A model generated the notes under the pieces. That model made no database searches. It was given only the letters and a program-made list of their open reading frames with translations, and had not been told where the DNA came from. A stretch of 64,000 nt of DNA, taken from Diorhabda sublineata. Its lineage: Eukaryota > Arthropoda > Insecta > Coleoptera > Chrysomelidae. Both the position numbers and the translations under genes were made by a program. This document shows positions 45,042 through 55,960 of the stretch, piece after piece; position 1 is the first letter of the stretch, and each line of letters opens with the position of its first letter. The stretch spans positions 8,122,001 through 8,186,000 of the forward strand of contig NC_079482.1 in assembly GCF_026230105.1 (NCBI RefSeq), read 5' to 3'.

Positions 45042-46018
45042 ACTCAATAAGTCATATGACTAAGAAAAACACATTTTTTTGCCAAAAATCGATTTTATTC
45101 AACAATGTAATCTCCTTTAAGAGCAATACACTTATTTCAACGCTTCTCTAACTTCTCGATGCAGTGCTTGTTGAAGGATATGTCTTTTGCCTCAATATAG
45201 TTGCAGCAATTGCTTCTTCATTTGAGATAAATTTCTTACCAGCGAGCATTTTTTTGAGATTAGCGTATAGCCAGTAGTCACTGGGGGCCAGATCTGGACT
45301 ATACGGTGAATTAGGAAGCAATTGGTGTAAGTCGTTCAATTTAACCATCGTTGCCACCGAATTGTGAATCGGTGCATTGTCTTGGTGAAACAATAGTTTT
45401 TTCTTCGACATGTGAGGCCGTTTTTCCTTGATTAACTCCAATAACTCTATGTAGTATTCTTTATTGATTGTCTTTCCGATTTGGAAATAGTTAATGAACA
45501 ATATTCCATGCGCATCCCAAAATACTGTAGCTATAACCTTCCCAGCTGACTGTTGTGCCTATAGATGTTTTGGACGTGGTTCACCGTGTGCAGTCCACTC
45601 AGATGAAGATCGTGTGGATTTCAGAGTCAAGTAAAGGATCCACGTTTCATCTATTGTCATATATAGACGAAAAAAATCTGATTCATCACGTGTAAATATG
45701 TTCTGAATCATCAACACGTTGTTATTTTTGATCGATTGTGAGTAAACGCGGCACCCATTTAGAAAAAAGTTTTCTCATGGTCAATTGTTCATGCAGTAAA
45801 CACACTGCCTTCTAATATCTTTACGGTCTCATATATCAATTTCAATCAATTTCAATTTACAAAAGTAGGTTCACTTAAATCACTGTCAGTTTTTTCTGAC
45901 TAATCTACATGTCATGAAATATTACAAATAGTTTTTCGAAAGTTGGTACTTCATAAATGTCATATGGAAAGACGATAGCAGCGCCATCTGTATGTCAGTC
46001 ACACGACTTATTGAGTGA
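45042..46018 (-). mobile_element. Mariner element with terminal inverted repeats, internally deleted
   Basis: Terminal inverted repeats share ACTCAATAAGTC followed by rTrTGACT (left 45042-45061, right about 45999-46016 in complement). The element is about 975 bp, shorter than a typical 1.3 kb mariner. On the minus strand transposase pieces run TIDETWI (first Asp, about 45660), QQSAGKVIATVFWDAHGILF, then an open frame from 45501 to 45148 with LLFHQDNAPIHNSVATMVKL (second Asp) and YSPDLAPSDYWLYANLKKML (third Asp). The second-to-third Asp spacing is 33 residues, one fewer than the usual mariner 34. The N-terminal helix-turn-helix region is largely deleted. Same family as 20.6-21.9 kb, but better preserved in its C-terminal half. 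Confidence 0.92.
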
Positions 46019-46139
46019 TATGGTACATTTGTTTATAATCAACAACTTTTCTACCTCAAAGTTAGGCTAAAAATCCATTAGTGAAAAAATATGATTTTGT
46101 TGTTTAAAGTGACAATCGTTTTTATAAAATACTCTTTCT

Positions 46140-46330
46140 CTATTCATTGACATGAATTATGGATATCACCAATTTTCTCGGACTAATATCGCCGCCGTAT
46201 ACAAGTGATATATTTCGCATTGTCATCAGGCAGCGATCGGAAGTAATGCATTCGCGTAAAGAGCGATTAAGCGACCAAACTGCTCAAAGTGGCGGCGACT
46301 ATGTTAGGGGAATTGAAACACGTTGCCAAG
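46140..46330. promoter_or_regulatory. Candidate conserved non-coding block
   Basis: G+C-richer complex sequence (for example CGCCGCCGTATAC near 46189, AAGTGGCGGCGACTATG near 46287) directly beyond the mariner. A 91-codon + frame (46159-46434) covers it but has no recognisable family, so coding cannot be ruled out. Confidence 0.25.
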
Positions 46331-46979
46331 CTTTTTTTATTGAACTCCTATCGAATATTAATTTGAAAATATACTTTTTTATTTCCGTCGAAATGACTTG
46401 TGTAGATATGATAGTCGTTCAGAAAGTTCATTGATCAAAGTACAACTCAACAGTTCTTGTTGGGTTGAAATTTGAACATATTTTGTAGCATGATGAATAC
46501 CCTATATCAATAGAAAGCCTCTGCTTTACTCTGTCAATCGATTGTACATATCAAAGCTCTATTATATACCTACAGAAATAAAGGAAGACCCAGAAAAAGA
46601 CACATATTGTCATTGTAGCTAAAAAACGATAGATGAAATCCTAGATGATACCTATATCCCACACTGAATGAAATAAAAATCTTCCCACATTACTTCTTGC
46701 TTTTTTAAATTTTTTTAATTTATATTTGACATGTTTTTCATTGTATCCATCTTGGTAAAATGTACGTAGTCCCAAATGATCATTGTAAAGCTATTACTTC
46801 ATATAAAGCACTTTATCAAAAAATGCGGACTTAAATTTATAAATAAATAAATATATAAATGAGTGTTATTTTTTGATTGACAAAAACGGCCCAATTGAAT
46901 GTGGTTGGCATCTATAAAAATAGTTGGATAAACTGTAAACACCAATACTCTAATAAAATGTACGTAATATCATATATTT
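46331..46979. other. Unassigned spacer
   Basis: A+T-rich, nothing recognised. Confidence 0.45.
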
Positions 46980-47250
46980 TAAGTTTAGCGGCAACATCGC
47001 TTGCTCTCAACCGGTTCACGGCAGGAACGGTGGCACTCTGGAAACAAGAGCAGAAACAGGAGGCACACTCTCGCTCAAAAGAAAAATGATCCATTAATCA
47101 GAAACTCAAAGTCTGAGCGGCGCCGGCCGAATAAGAGGCGCCTCTGGCGGCGACCTGGCAATAATACCACCCCCGTGGTTCATCTTCGAATACATAGGTG
47201 TGCACGATTTCGAATTCAGGTTAAGGACGTCTGCGGGTGGAAATTTCATT
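46980..47250. promoter_or_regulatory. CpG- and G+C-rich island of unknown function
   Basis: This is among the most G+C-rich stretches of the window, with runs such as GCGGCGCCGGCCGAATAAG (about 47118) and GGCGCCTCTGGCGGCGACC (about 47138). Overlapping frames on both strands (47001-47306 +, 46912-47094 -) are Arg-rich by composition and resemble no family. It could be a promoter, a first exon or an enhancer. No TATA/initiator pair with correct spacing was found. Confidence 0.3.
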
Positions 47251-47494
47251 TTTTTTTCGCGTATAGATATTCTACAGGAACCTTGTTTGTTATTTTAAGA
47301 TTATGATGGTATGTAGCAGGATATGGATTGTTATAGAATATTTTCCTCGAATTAAGAATGCTTCATGAATTAGTACCTCATAAATTCTTGCAACAAATTA
47401 TGGAGAATTGCCGGTATAGCTAAAAAAATTGTTCTTTAGATGAACTACGACAGAACTAAAATTATAACAAATAGAGTAGAAGATATCACTATCA

Positions 47495-47495
<1 letters not shown>

Positions 47496-47552
<57 letters not shown>
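47496..47552. repeat. (AT)n microsatellite, about 57 bp
   Basis: Alternating A and T. With the next run it creates a spurious 132-codon Tyr-Ile-rich frame. Confidence 0.97.
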
Positions 47553-47556
<4 letters not shown>

Positions 47557-47740
47557 TGGAAGGGCTTAAAGTGCAAAAAAAAAACAACCAAATATCATAT
47601 TATGACGATATACGTGAAAACAAACACAAACCATCACATCCATGAAGTTTTATTATCGTTTCATTATTGTATCCAAACAACCTACGAACCCAAGAAAGAG
47701 GAAAAAAATAAATTTATACTCAAATGGTTAAAGAAATCTA

Positions 47741-47741
<1 letters not shown>

Positions 47742-47815
<74 letters not shown>
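47742..47815. repeat. (AT)n microsatellite, about 74 bp
   Basis: Second (AT)n run only 190 bases after the previous one. The DNA between is A-rich and anonymous. Confidence 0.97.
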
Positions 47816-47818
<3 letters not shown>

Positions 47819-48349
47819 ATCCAAACAAAGAAAAATAACAGCAGAAATGAAGATTCGTGTTAGATAGCGTGGTTAGCATTTGATAATCTATGGTAAACTC
47901 TAGAACATATCTTCAACACCTCAAAAAATAAGAGTATACAACTCCTAGTTCTCAACAATGGATCTCAAACATGGACACTTCAAAGCCAAACATGGACAAA
48001 TTAACGAAAACCTAGTGATGGAAAACCAATGCTATTTATGAAAGTGATAAGTAGAAAAATGAAGGAGGAAATGAGAAATAAAACAAAAGTGAAGATATTA
48101 GAAAAGAGGTATCAAAACTGAAATAATTATAAATTGGAAACCCTGGGAATAAGAAACAAGCAGTCGGCTTAAAGAAAAAATTGGATGAATATGAGACAAG
48201 AAACAGATTGGTAAAGATTGGGAGGTCTTTATACAGAGATAGATAAGTAGATTTAAAGTAAATGTAACATTTTTGCAATTTTGAATATTTCTTTTGACTG
48301 AAATATTTGTTTAGCAACATTGTGATTTATTGCTCTATTTATTCCTTTT
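47816..48349. other. Unassigned spacer
   Basis: Purine-rich stretch (48050-48250) with a 94-codon minus frame of low-complexity hydrophobic composition. No family was recognised. Confidence 0.4.
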
Positions 48350-48810
48350 TTATTTTCGACAATTTTCATCCTTAAGCGACATTGATAGAGTTCCAGTCAC
48401 CGTGCTCCTTTAAATTTGTGATATTTCCACCATCAGCAAATTGAACAAAGTCGCTGAACTTCGACGGAGACAATGACCTGTATAATTTGTTTTGGATTTT
48501 GTAGCTAGCTATTTATAACGATTTGTATACTTTCGTTACTTGTTACCGATACCGGTCGACTAGAACGTGGCGCGTCGGTAACAGAGCCCGTTTTTGAGAA
48601 TTTCTTGTACGTTTTCCACACTGTTGAAAGATTTGGTAGCGGTGAGTTCGGAAATTGTTGTTGAATGAAGATGAACATGCTTCGTTTTAATGTTTGTCGA
48701 CAGCGCTGATAGACTTGAGCGTTGCCGGATTTATGCCGATTTTTCGAAAGCCGTGCATGACTTATATCTGTATGATATTCCACAATAATATTATAGCTTA
48801 CTTCGAACAC
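48350..48810 (-). pseudogene. Transposase N-terminal helix-turn-helix (DUF4817 type)
   Basis: A 101-codon minus frame (48810-48505) contains CRQTLKRSMFIFIQQQFPNS, PLPNLSTVWKTYKKFSKTGS and VTDAPRSSRPVSVTSNESIQ. This is the N-terminal DNA-binding region of the insect transposase family with pattern 'A...F...FP..P.P...T.......F..TGSV.D.P..GRP..V...E.I'. After a stop, QNPKQIIQVIVSV continues the expected 'NP..S.R.LS' segment. The catalytic domain is absent here. A catalytic domain of the same family lies at 39.75-40.35 kb, but on the other strand. Confidence 0.75.
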
Positions 48811-50889
48811 CGTCCACTATGTTACTAATCGATGTTAATTGTCCTCTAATTTTGTAATTGCAATCCTCTCAATAATTTCTATAACTTTGTAATTGCAAAC
48901 AATATTCGTCCTCATTAGTTTTGAGTTTGCTTTCAAATAAAAAGGAATATTCATTGTTGGAAATTCGAGGGTGTGTGTATGGGGAGCAAGTTGCGCAAAG
49001 TGTAAGGATTATGGATCACAGAAAAAATCATCAATCACGACTGGCTGGTATGATCATCGATTAGGGTGTTCCAGACGGGGTTATTAATTATTTTCTTGCT
49101 ATCAATGAAAGAAGAGAAGCCGTTCTTTCAATCCTCTTCCTCTCTTTATACATTCTTAGAGTAGGTGCAAATTGCAAGAAGCATTAATTTTATCTGAGCC
49201 GTTTTTTGTATACGTCAATCTGTCTTAGGGATTTTTCATGTCAGGAATTTTTATTAGGGCGTACTGTAGAATTTTTTTTTCAATTAAATTCGTCTATTAA
49301 TTTATCTTACATTTGTTCAATTATGCGAAATTTTGGACGTAATATTAGTGCAAGAGATTTAATTTTTGAATAAGACGACGTTGTAAAGGAGATTGAGATG
49401 AGAAAAAAAATGATAGATTTGACACCGAGGACCCATTAAAGAGGATATTAATGGAGAAATGTGAATACACTGATTAAAAAGTTTTCTATCTTTCGAAATC
49501 AAGAATTTAGTTTAATTAAGTTCATCGAGATTTTCGAAATAATAAAGCAATTTTGATTACAATATTTCCGCTTAACATTAAAAAAAAGTAACAAGTCTGG
49601 AAAGTTCAGTTTTTCGGACTAGTAGACAGGATCCTGGATATTTGTCCGAAACAACAGTTTCCGGTCGTGTACATTATTTTTTCGGCAACCTTGCGGATTA
49701 AATATTAACATTATATAAATATTAGTAAATATACAAAAATAAGTGGAGCATATTTCCTAATATTTATTTATAGAACAAAATTCGGAACATTCATTCTCAT
49801 ATTAATATTTAAATTGAAATTAGAATAATTGAGAATATTGATCGGTTTCAGTTTATTCTAAACGTTTCGTATAGTTGACTGCTTAGTGTCAGAGCATGCA
49901 GGTGATGTATACGGACCATGTTAATCGTTCTAATAAGAGAAATTTGTATGGTCTTGGCAATTTTAATTTTGTTTGTATGTTTTCCGGAACTTGGTGCAAA
50001 AAATATGTGTGAGTAGATGACGTGAAAATAATACTGTGACATAAAAAAATTTCTCATATGACCTCTCGTTTCTAAGTTATAGTCCTTTAAAGTTACGAAA
50101 TCAGAACTTATATTAAGTATATTTTCTAAATTATACATTCGAACATTATGAATTTTTAATGGACGATTACGTATGTCCATGTAGTGTGTTTGACGGAATA
50201 ATTTATTCTACACTACTGTCTGAAGGCCAGGGGTGGCTCATGCCCAATGTTTAGCGATCCGTAAATTTTACAGAGACAAATCGATTTTTTAACAACTTAT
50301 TAAATTACCTTTAGCATTAGGTAGGTTTTTTGTCAGGTTTCTATTTCTTTGCTTTATGTCTAACGTTCCTCCTTTTAACAAATATGATAATTTTCGGAAA
50401 CGTGGATTTGTTTCATTAATTTTTCACTAACATGGTATTTTTCACCATCGACTAGATGCTCCAGTAGGTTTAACGATTTTTTATTTTTGTGCCAACTAAG
50501 CACCAAAATTACGTCGTCCGTAATAGTTTTGCATTTCTATAGATCTATCCATTTCGTGAATAAACTTTGAATACTTTCGTACCTTAACCTTGATTTTTTG
50601 GATAGTAATTTTGTTGTAGCAGCAGCTGCTGTATTAGTAATTTCGTCCGGCACAGGTTCAACCTCGCTTTCACTGCTGCTTTCTATTATTAATTGCAATA
50701 ATCGTAACTAAAACCTATTCAAACTCAATTATTAAGATGTTCATTCGATTCGGAAGAGTCCCAGAAAAATTATGAATAAGAAATGAAAATTGCATCTGTA
50801 CAGGGAAAAAATTTCCGGAAATAATTATAACTTTGACTGTTGGGGTGTTCTCGAGTTCGCTGAAATACGTTTTCTTTGTGGGAGTGTGA
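48811..50889. other. Unassigned spacer
   Basis: A 110-codon minus frame (49848-50180) has no recognisable family. TTCACTAACATGGTATTTTT near 50425 recalls 40446-40465, upstream of the related hammerhead-like repeat. Confidence 0.4.
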
Positions 50890-50975
50890 CAAACTAAATA
50901 CCAAAGTATACTTTGTTTAATATATATTCTTTCTGGGCTTTCGAATACTTATGTATTCATCATCAGAAAATTATT
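50890..50975 (-). repeat. Hammerhead-like dispersed repeat, copy 2
   Basis: On the minus strand CTGATGA (50966-50960) is followed by a stem-loop GAATAC-ATAA-GTATTC and GAAAG (to 50937). These are the two conserved hammerhead boxes either side of a short stem II. The rest aligns with 40475-40560. Helices I and III were not resolved, so catalytic competence is unproven. Confidence 0.5.
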
Positions 50976-51684
50976 TAATCGAGAAATTAGCGAGTTGAAT
51001 TTTTTTCTCTTTTAACAGAAATAACAAATTCTTAAGATTGAAAAATTCCAATTATTTGCAATCAACACTTTAAAATTCTCTTTGTACACCTTTGTACACC
51101 ATACACCTTTGTTTTTATACTGATTGATTTGAATTCGAATATGTAGGGTAGGGAAAGAGTCTAAGGAACATAGACATAAATAAATTTAGAATTTTACTCC
51201 ATACTTGTTTATACGTTAGATTTATCTTTAAAATTTTAGTGCTGTAAAATAGTTGATAGAATGTTTTCATAAATCAAATATTATTATCAAACGGCAGTAC
51301 CTATGATTCAATAAGACATTTAATATACAGTAGTTTAAGTAGAATACGTGACAATTCTAAAAACAAATATATCCAGAAAATAAGGTTATCAAAAGAGAAT
51401 TCATAAACAATTGCTACTTAATAACCTGCAACATTACAGAGTCGTCCTAGTTGGGAATTTATTCATATTCAGATTAAATTAAATTATTATCACTTGTTTC
51501 CTTTGTCAATTAATATTAAAAGTAATTCCAATTATTCATATTTATTTATTATTGCTAATTAATAGAAAATATTTAAAAAATTCTATATAATCGTATATTA
51601 TTTCGACAAAAATTTTATTTAGAATCCTGTTTTTATAGTATTGAACAGCACAAATGGGCGGATTGTGCATAAGTGCTACAGAGC
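50976..51684. other. Unassigned spacer
   Basis: Simple A+T-rich DNA with a small local duplication of TTTGTACACC near 51082-51100. No feature was recognised. Confidence 0.45.
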
Positions 51685-52100
51685 TCTAATGATATTTTTC
51701 TTTGTATGGATTCTTCTATGTATCATTCTACCACGATAAAAGAACGCCAATATTTGTGTCTTTTCAGAATGAGCAAATCAGCGCCACTTTAGCCCATGTC
51801 CGGTATATTCTTCGGGATTTTCCAGTTTCAGGTAATTTGCAACAAGTTTCGAGATAATGCTGATGATATGACATCCAAAATGTTGGGCATAACCCCTCCG
51901 ATGTTGGTATGCAATCTTCTGCTGTTCATATTTTTGGGTCGTAGATTTGCATATTTATTGTAAAGTGTACAGGGCTCGAATGTACATCCCTCATCGGTAA
52001 TGGTAAAACTTCTTGACATATGATTTTTTCCATCTCGCAAAAATACAACAATAACACGCTCGTTATCTTCTACATATCTAAACTCAAACGTATTAAATCA
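51685..52100 (-). pseudogene. Crypton-like tyrosine recombinase fragment
   Basis: Reading the minus strand: DNERVIVVFLRDGKNHMSRS and FTITDEGCTFEPCTLYNKYA, then NLRPKNMNSRRL (about 52075-51930). After a shift comes VANYLKLENPEEYTGHGLKW (about 51850-51790), and after another DLLILKRHKYWRSFIVVE, stop, YIEES (about 51785-51705). This matches eukaryotic Crypton-type tyrosine recombinases: a strand ending 'R.FTI', then 'Y..LRP', then 'IA..L.L.NPE.YTGH.FRRS', then 'LKRHGGW.S..VAE.YI.ES'. The H-x-x-R box is present as HGLK (Arg to Lys) and HGGW has become HKYW. The nucleophile Tyr is visible but follows an in-frame stop. Two shifts and a short deletion after RRL make it non-functional. Confidence 0.7.
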
Positions 52101-52899
52101 TCTCTCATCATCCCTACATACACCTACACAAAGATCTTAAACACTAAAATCACTGTCGCCAGTAGATAATGTTCATCTGAAGCTCAATATAGAATATGTT
52201 GTTTGTAACTCATATAGTATAGAATAAACTACTATACAAGAAAATTTACTAGAATATTTGAAAATTTTTTCCACGAACTGTCATTGGCAGCATAGATGAT
52301 AGTTATAAATCTATTTATGTATTCAAATATTTTTTGTTACTGAAAATATATGCCATTAGCAAGCAAGTATTTATTTATTAGTAGGCATTGAAATAATTGA
52401 ACATCACTATGCGTAAATCGATCAAATAATAAAAAGAATTTATCTATCTATGAAAGCGTTATGCTCAAACAGGATACTTAATATCTCTAAGCAGGTATAA
52501 GTTTAACCTGCATAATCTGTTAATTTTTGCTTTGTTTTTATAACTTATTATTCGTTACAATCATTTGTTAAGATTTTCAAGTATAATTTTATTTTTGTAT
52601 GGTGGGGAATAAGTCCATATTTACTAACAAAACTCTACATATAATAGAACTACAGAAGCTACAGAACCCACTCACACAATAGAGAGATTATTCACTTCCC
52701 TTCAGGTTTCATCAGCTGCTTGACCAATACAGAGCGGTTATACTATACCTAACGATTCACGGTTTTAATTAGCTGAAAACCAAACATTATTTTTCATGTT
52801 TGCACATATGTTCTGGTTAGCGAAGTGCTTCTACGATTACTAAAGGAAAAACTATACAGAGAGTTATTTATGATGATAAGGTAAAAATAAGAATTATAC
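52101..52899. other. Unassigned spacer
   Basis: A+T-rich DNA; no recognisable protein or repeat. Confidence 0.45.
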
Positions 52900-53200
52900 C
52901 AATTTGAAAATTCCTTTTCTAAAGTCTCCTTCTTCTTCTTTCTTCCATAATAGTTTTATCGCCTGTTACTTTTTCTATATCTTTCGTCATCCTGGCTCTA
53001 GCCTGTCACTCCACCTTTTTCATGGCCGGCGATCTACTCCGTTTTCAATTAGAGTTTTATTCTTTGCTATTTTAACTAGTCTATCGTTAGGGAATAATGC
53101 AGCCGCTGCTGTACCCGCTCGCCCTCCATTTAAATTGAAAATGAACCAACAAATAAAATTAAAAAATATATCTCCAAACTGAGAAGTACCGTTTTTCCAC
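52900..53200 (-). pseudogene. Possible LINE C-terminal tail
   Basis: A minus frame gives NDRLVKIAKNKTLIENGVDR, then RP, a stop and KRWSDRLEPG, with IEKVTGDK in another frame. Together this recalls the RTE-type tail 'RGRP..RW.DDIEKV.G..W'. The similarity is short, frame changes are needed and there is no reverse transcriptase beside it. Confidence 0.35.
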
Positions 53201-54229
53201 CTTTCCCTAAAATTTTCCTTATGCTAGCAAAAAAATCATCCATCGAATCTCTCTTTCTCTCTCTGCAGCCTATCGTATCATTCAAATTATATGTTCCATT
53301 GTTTCTCACGCTGTAATACCTATTCTTTTACGTTATCTACGTCACATGATCGTCTTATGTTTTCGCTTCTTTCTCGCTATAGTAGTGGTTATCGCGAGAT
53401 CCGCCAATGAATTTTTATTTCTGAGGCATCTAAGAGTTGTTTCATTTTTGATGTTTCTGACCTTGCTCTGATGTATAGGTAGTTATAGATCTAATATTTA
53501 CTGTGTATATTCGTGCCTTTGCTTTTTGTCGATGTTATTTGTTGTAGCTAATTGGACTTTTACTTTGTCCATAACTGGTTATATCAATTCCAAGGTACTT
53601 GAATTTTATACTCTTCTAAAGTTTAAAAATGGAAAGTACTAGAAGATGTACATACTTTTTGGACAGTTATTTAGACCTATGGTCAATACAACGACATAGT
53701 ATCTTTTGTTGAAGAAATTATTTTTGAATTCGAAAATCTGTACGATACATTCCAAGGGGAAATGTTTGCTTCCTGGAGCTTTTCGCTGGTTTCATTGAAG
53801 TAAATCACTTCGCATGTCTTCTTATGGTGGTTCTTTTTCTTCATCTTTCCATAAATTTCAATTTCTTGCTTGCCTTAATGACTTTTGCCTTCTTTTGTTT
53901 CCGAATATCTTTCCCATGTTCTCTGTATGAGGTCTTTAGAAACATGAATCCCTCTGGGGTTGCTACATTACAGGTTACCTTCCTTTTTAAATATTGGAAT
54001 TAATTGTCCCAACTTCCAAACCTCTAGCATTGAAACTTGCTGCTTTATCTCCAAATCTGGTTCCGTGTAAGATTTCTTTCAATTTTCTCCTTCTATTATG
54101 TGTCCTTTTGATAGTAAAATTACCCTCTGCCACTTTTAATATTCTATTTTTTCGTATCAGAAGCATTTTTTTATTTTGATAAAGCGGGTAATGACAAAAT
54201 CGACAAAGGACACATAAATCTAGATAGGA
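53201..54229. other. Unassigned region with coding-like minus-strand stretch
   Basis: The minus strand between about 53960 and 53700 stays largely open across frames (for example HVSKDLIQRTWERYSETKEG and CEVIYFNETSEKLQEANISP). An 84-codon minus frame covers 53987-54241. I cannot assign either; they could be a LINE N-terminal or unknown transposon relic. Pyrimidine-rich runs lie at 53200-53275. Confidence 0.3.
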
Positions 54230-54490
54230 GTAATTCAGCAAATTAGCGACGAACCATCATCAGGGTAGCGACGTGGTGTCCGCGTTGGCGCTAGCGTTGG
54301 ATGGGAGCAGTCAGTTAATTAACCGTCAGTTAGCTGCCTCAATGCTCAAGAGTAAAGGATTAATTAGACATAATGGACGATGCATCTCGAAATAGTATGT
54401 AAAACGAACGATGAACTGTTCAGTTCACTCAACAACTAGTCGAGACTATCGATTAATTACGAGGAGGCATTTATTTGTTAATATATGAAA
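54230..54490. promoter_or_regulatory. Candidate enhancer with clustered homeodomain sites
   Basis: In about 150 bases there are GTTAATTAAC (54314-54323), GGATTAATTAGA (54358-54369) and CGATTAATTACG (54450-54461), all strong homeodomain-type sites. CAAATTAGCGACG lies near 54239. The context is complex and CpG-containing (GGTGTCCGCGTTGGCGCTAG near 54275). No coding or transposon signal. This is the clearest motif cluster of the window, though function is inferred. Confidence 0.4.
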
Positions 54491-54699
54491 TTTAACTATT
54501 TTGTTTATTACTAAAAACGAGTTATTTTTTGTTCGTTAGGAACAATGGACCGCGATAGTAGGAAACTTCCGTTATTAAAAGTGACAGGTGACAATTGATG
54601 CTGTAAATCATACATTAATAAAAGATTGTGGATCTTGTTATATAATTATATAGATTACTATTGCTATTTGTTACTAATGATGAACAAGTTATGAAGCAT

Positions 54700-55960
54700 G
54701 CACAAACATTATTAGTAGTTCGAGTGGTTTGCGTGGATATTGATCGTTAACCTCTGTAAGTTGTAGTGTTCAAGAAAGACGCGCATTGGTAGCTGATTCC
54801 ACAGCTTGCATTTCACCAAAGGAAGCAGTCCTAATGAATTGACGTTGTGGACGTCCGCTGGCGAATCTGTGTTTATGAGTCACATATGCATCTTGAGTAG
54901 GTCTCTCTCGCAAAAACTACTGTAGGTAGGATTATGATGGACAGCTCGTTAGAGCATCTACCGTAGTAGTATCGGATCAGCGACCTTTCTTCTGTGCTTT
55001 AAGCTGTTTCTGGTCAACTCTGGATCGCCCACAAGTCGGATTGCACTCTTATGTAATGAGCCGAACATCATACGGGTATGCTTGGGAGCCGAGTTCAACG
55101 TACTTCAACGATGGACGAATCTTGACCTTGCAGAGAGAAGAAAGAGAAAGCTACTAAGCCAATCGATAGTAATGTTAACAAACTGTATGATCTTAATTTA
55201 TTCAGAAACTTGACGTGCCGAACACTGTTAAAAGCCTTCGATGTCCAGTGCGATTGCTCGAGGCTGTCCATATTTCTCTATAGCTTCAGTCTATAAATTG
55301 GTGACAGAGGTCAGCAGATCTCCGCTTGATCTATTTTTATGAAAGCCTTATAGATGGTCGCTGATGATGTTAGCAGACTCAAGATATTCCCAGATTTGAT
55401 GGTTAATCACTTACTCCATGATTTTGGCATTGGCTGAGACTAAAACAATCTAACGGTAGTTGTTGAGAACCGTCTTTTTTCCTTTCCCTGGTATGGGTTG
55501 AACTCGAGCAAGTATACGATCTAAAGGAAAAAGACCTCTTCTACCTCTCCTATATTATAGGGAAAAAAGTTTGCGTTGAGAACTTGTTGGTTCAGCTGAG
55601 CATTTCTTCAATACGATTGAAGCCCCATCGGGGCCAGTGGTTTTATTATGTTCAAGTTTTGTCACATCTCAGTGTCAAAATTTTATTTTTGGCATCGATG
55701 AACCAGCTCCAGACCGGCTTGGTGGTAGTTTTCCCCGCGAATCAAGAGTCAAGAGTTGTACTATTTCTGTTCTTGCAACGTCAGTTCCAAAAGTTTTGTT
55801 TAGTATTTGCTTATTTATCGTTATTTGCCACTATAAATTGAGAGTCGAAGCAAAATCATTTTCTACGACAAAGAGTTATTCAAAATTCAAAGTGAGTCTT
55901 ATTTTGTGTCGGCCATTTAAGAACTTCATTCATTCCAGTGTAATCCACAAATAGATCAGT
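54700..55960 (-). pseudogene. LINE reverse transcriptase pseudogene, best-preserved LINE here (Jockey/CR1-group)
   Basis: From high to low coordinates the minus strand gives FGTDVARTEIVQLLTLDSRG, NKTTGPDGASIVLKKCSAEP (first RT block, 'KA.GPDGIP..VLK.C'), RVQPIPGKGKKTVLNNYR, then LVSANAKIME, INHQIWEYLESANIISDHL and HKNRSSGDLLTSVTNL. Next are AIALDIEGF with NSVRHVKFLNKLRSYSLLTL (motif A, 'ALDI.KAFD.VWH', Asp after Phe changed to Asn). Then the tail: MFGSLHKSAIRLVGDPELTR, AVHHNPTYSSFCERD and KCKLWNQLPMRVFLEHYNLQ (about 54830-54750). The tail follows motif A by only about 400 bases, so the B and FADD motifs were removed by an internal deletion. Many stops and shifts are present. Confidence 0.88.

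Noticed and set aside
47440..47838. 132-codon open frame on the + strand
   Set aside because: It is built mainly from two (AT)n tracts read as Tyr-Ile repeats. The rest has no coding signature.
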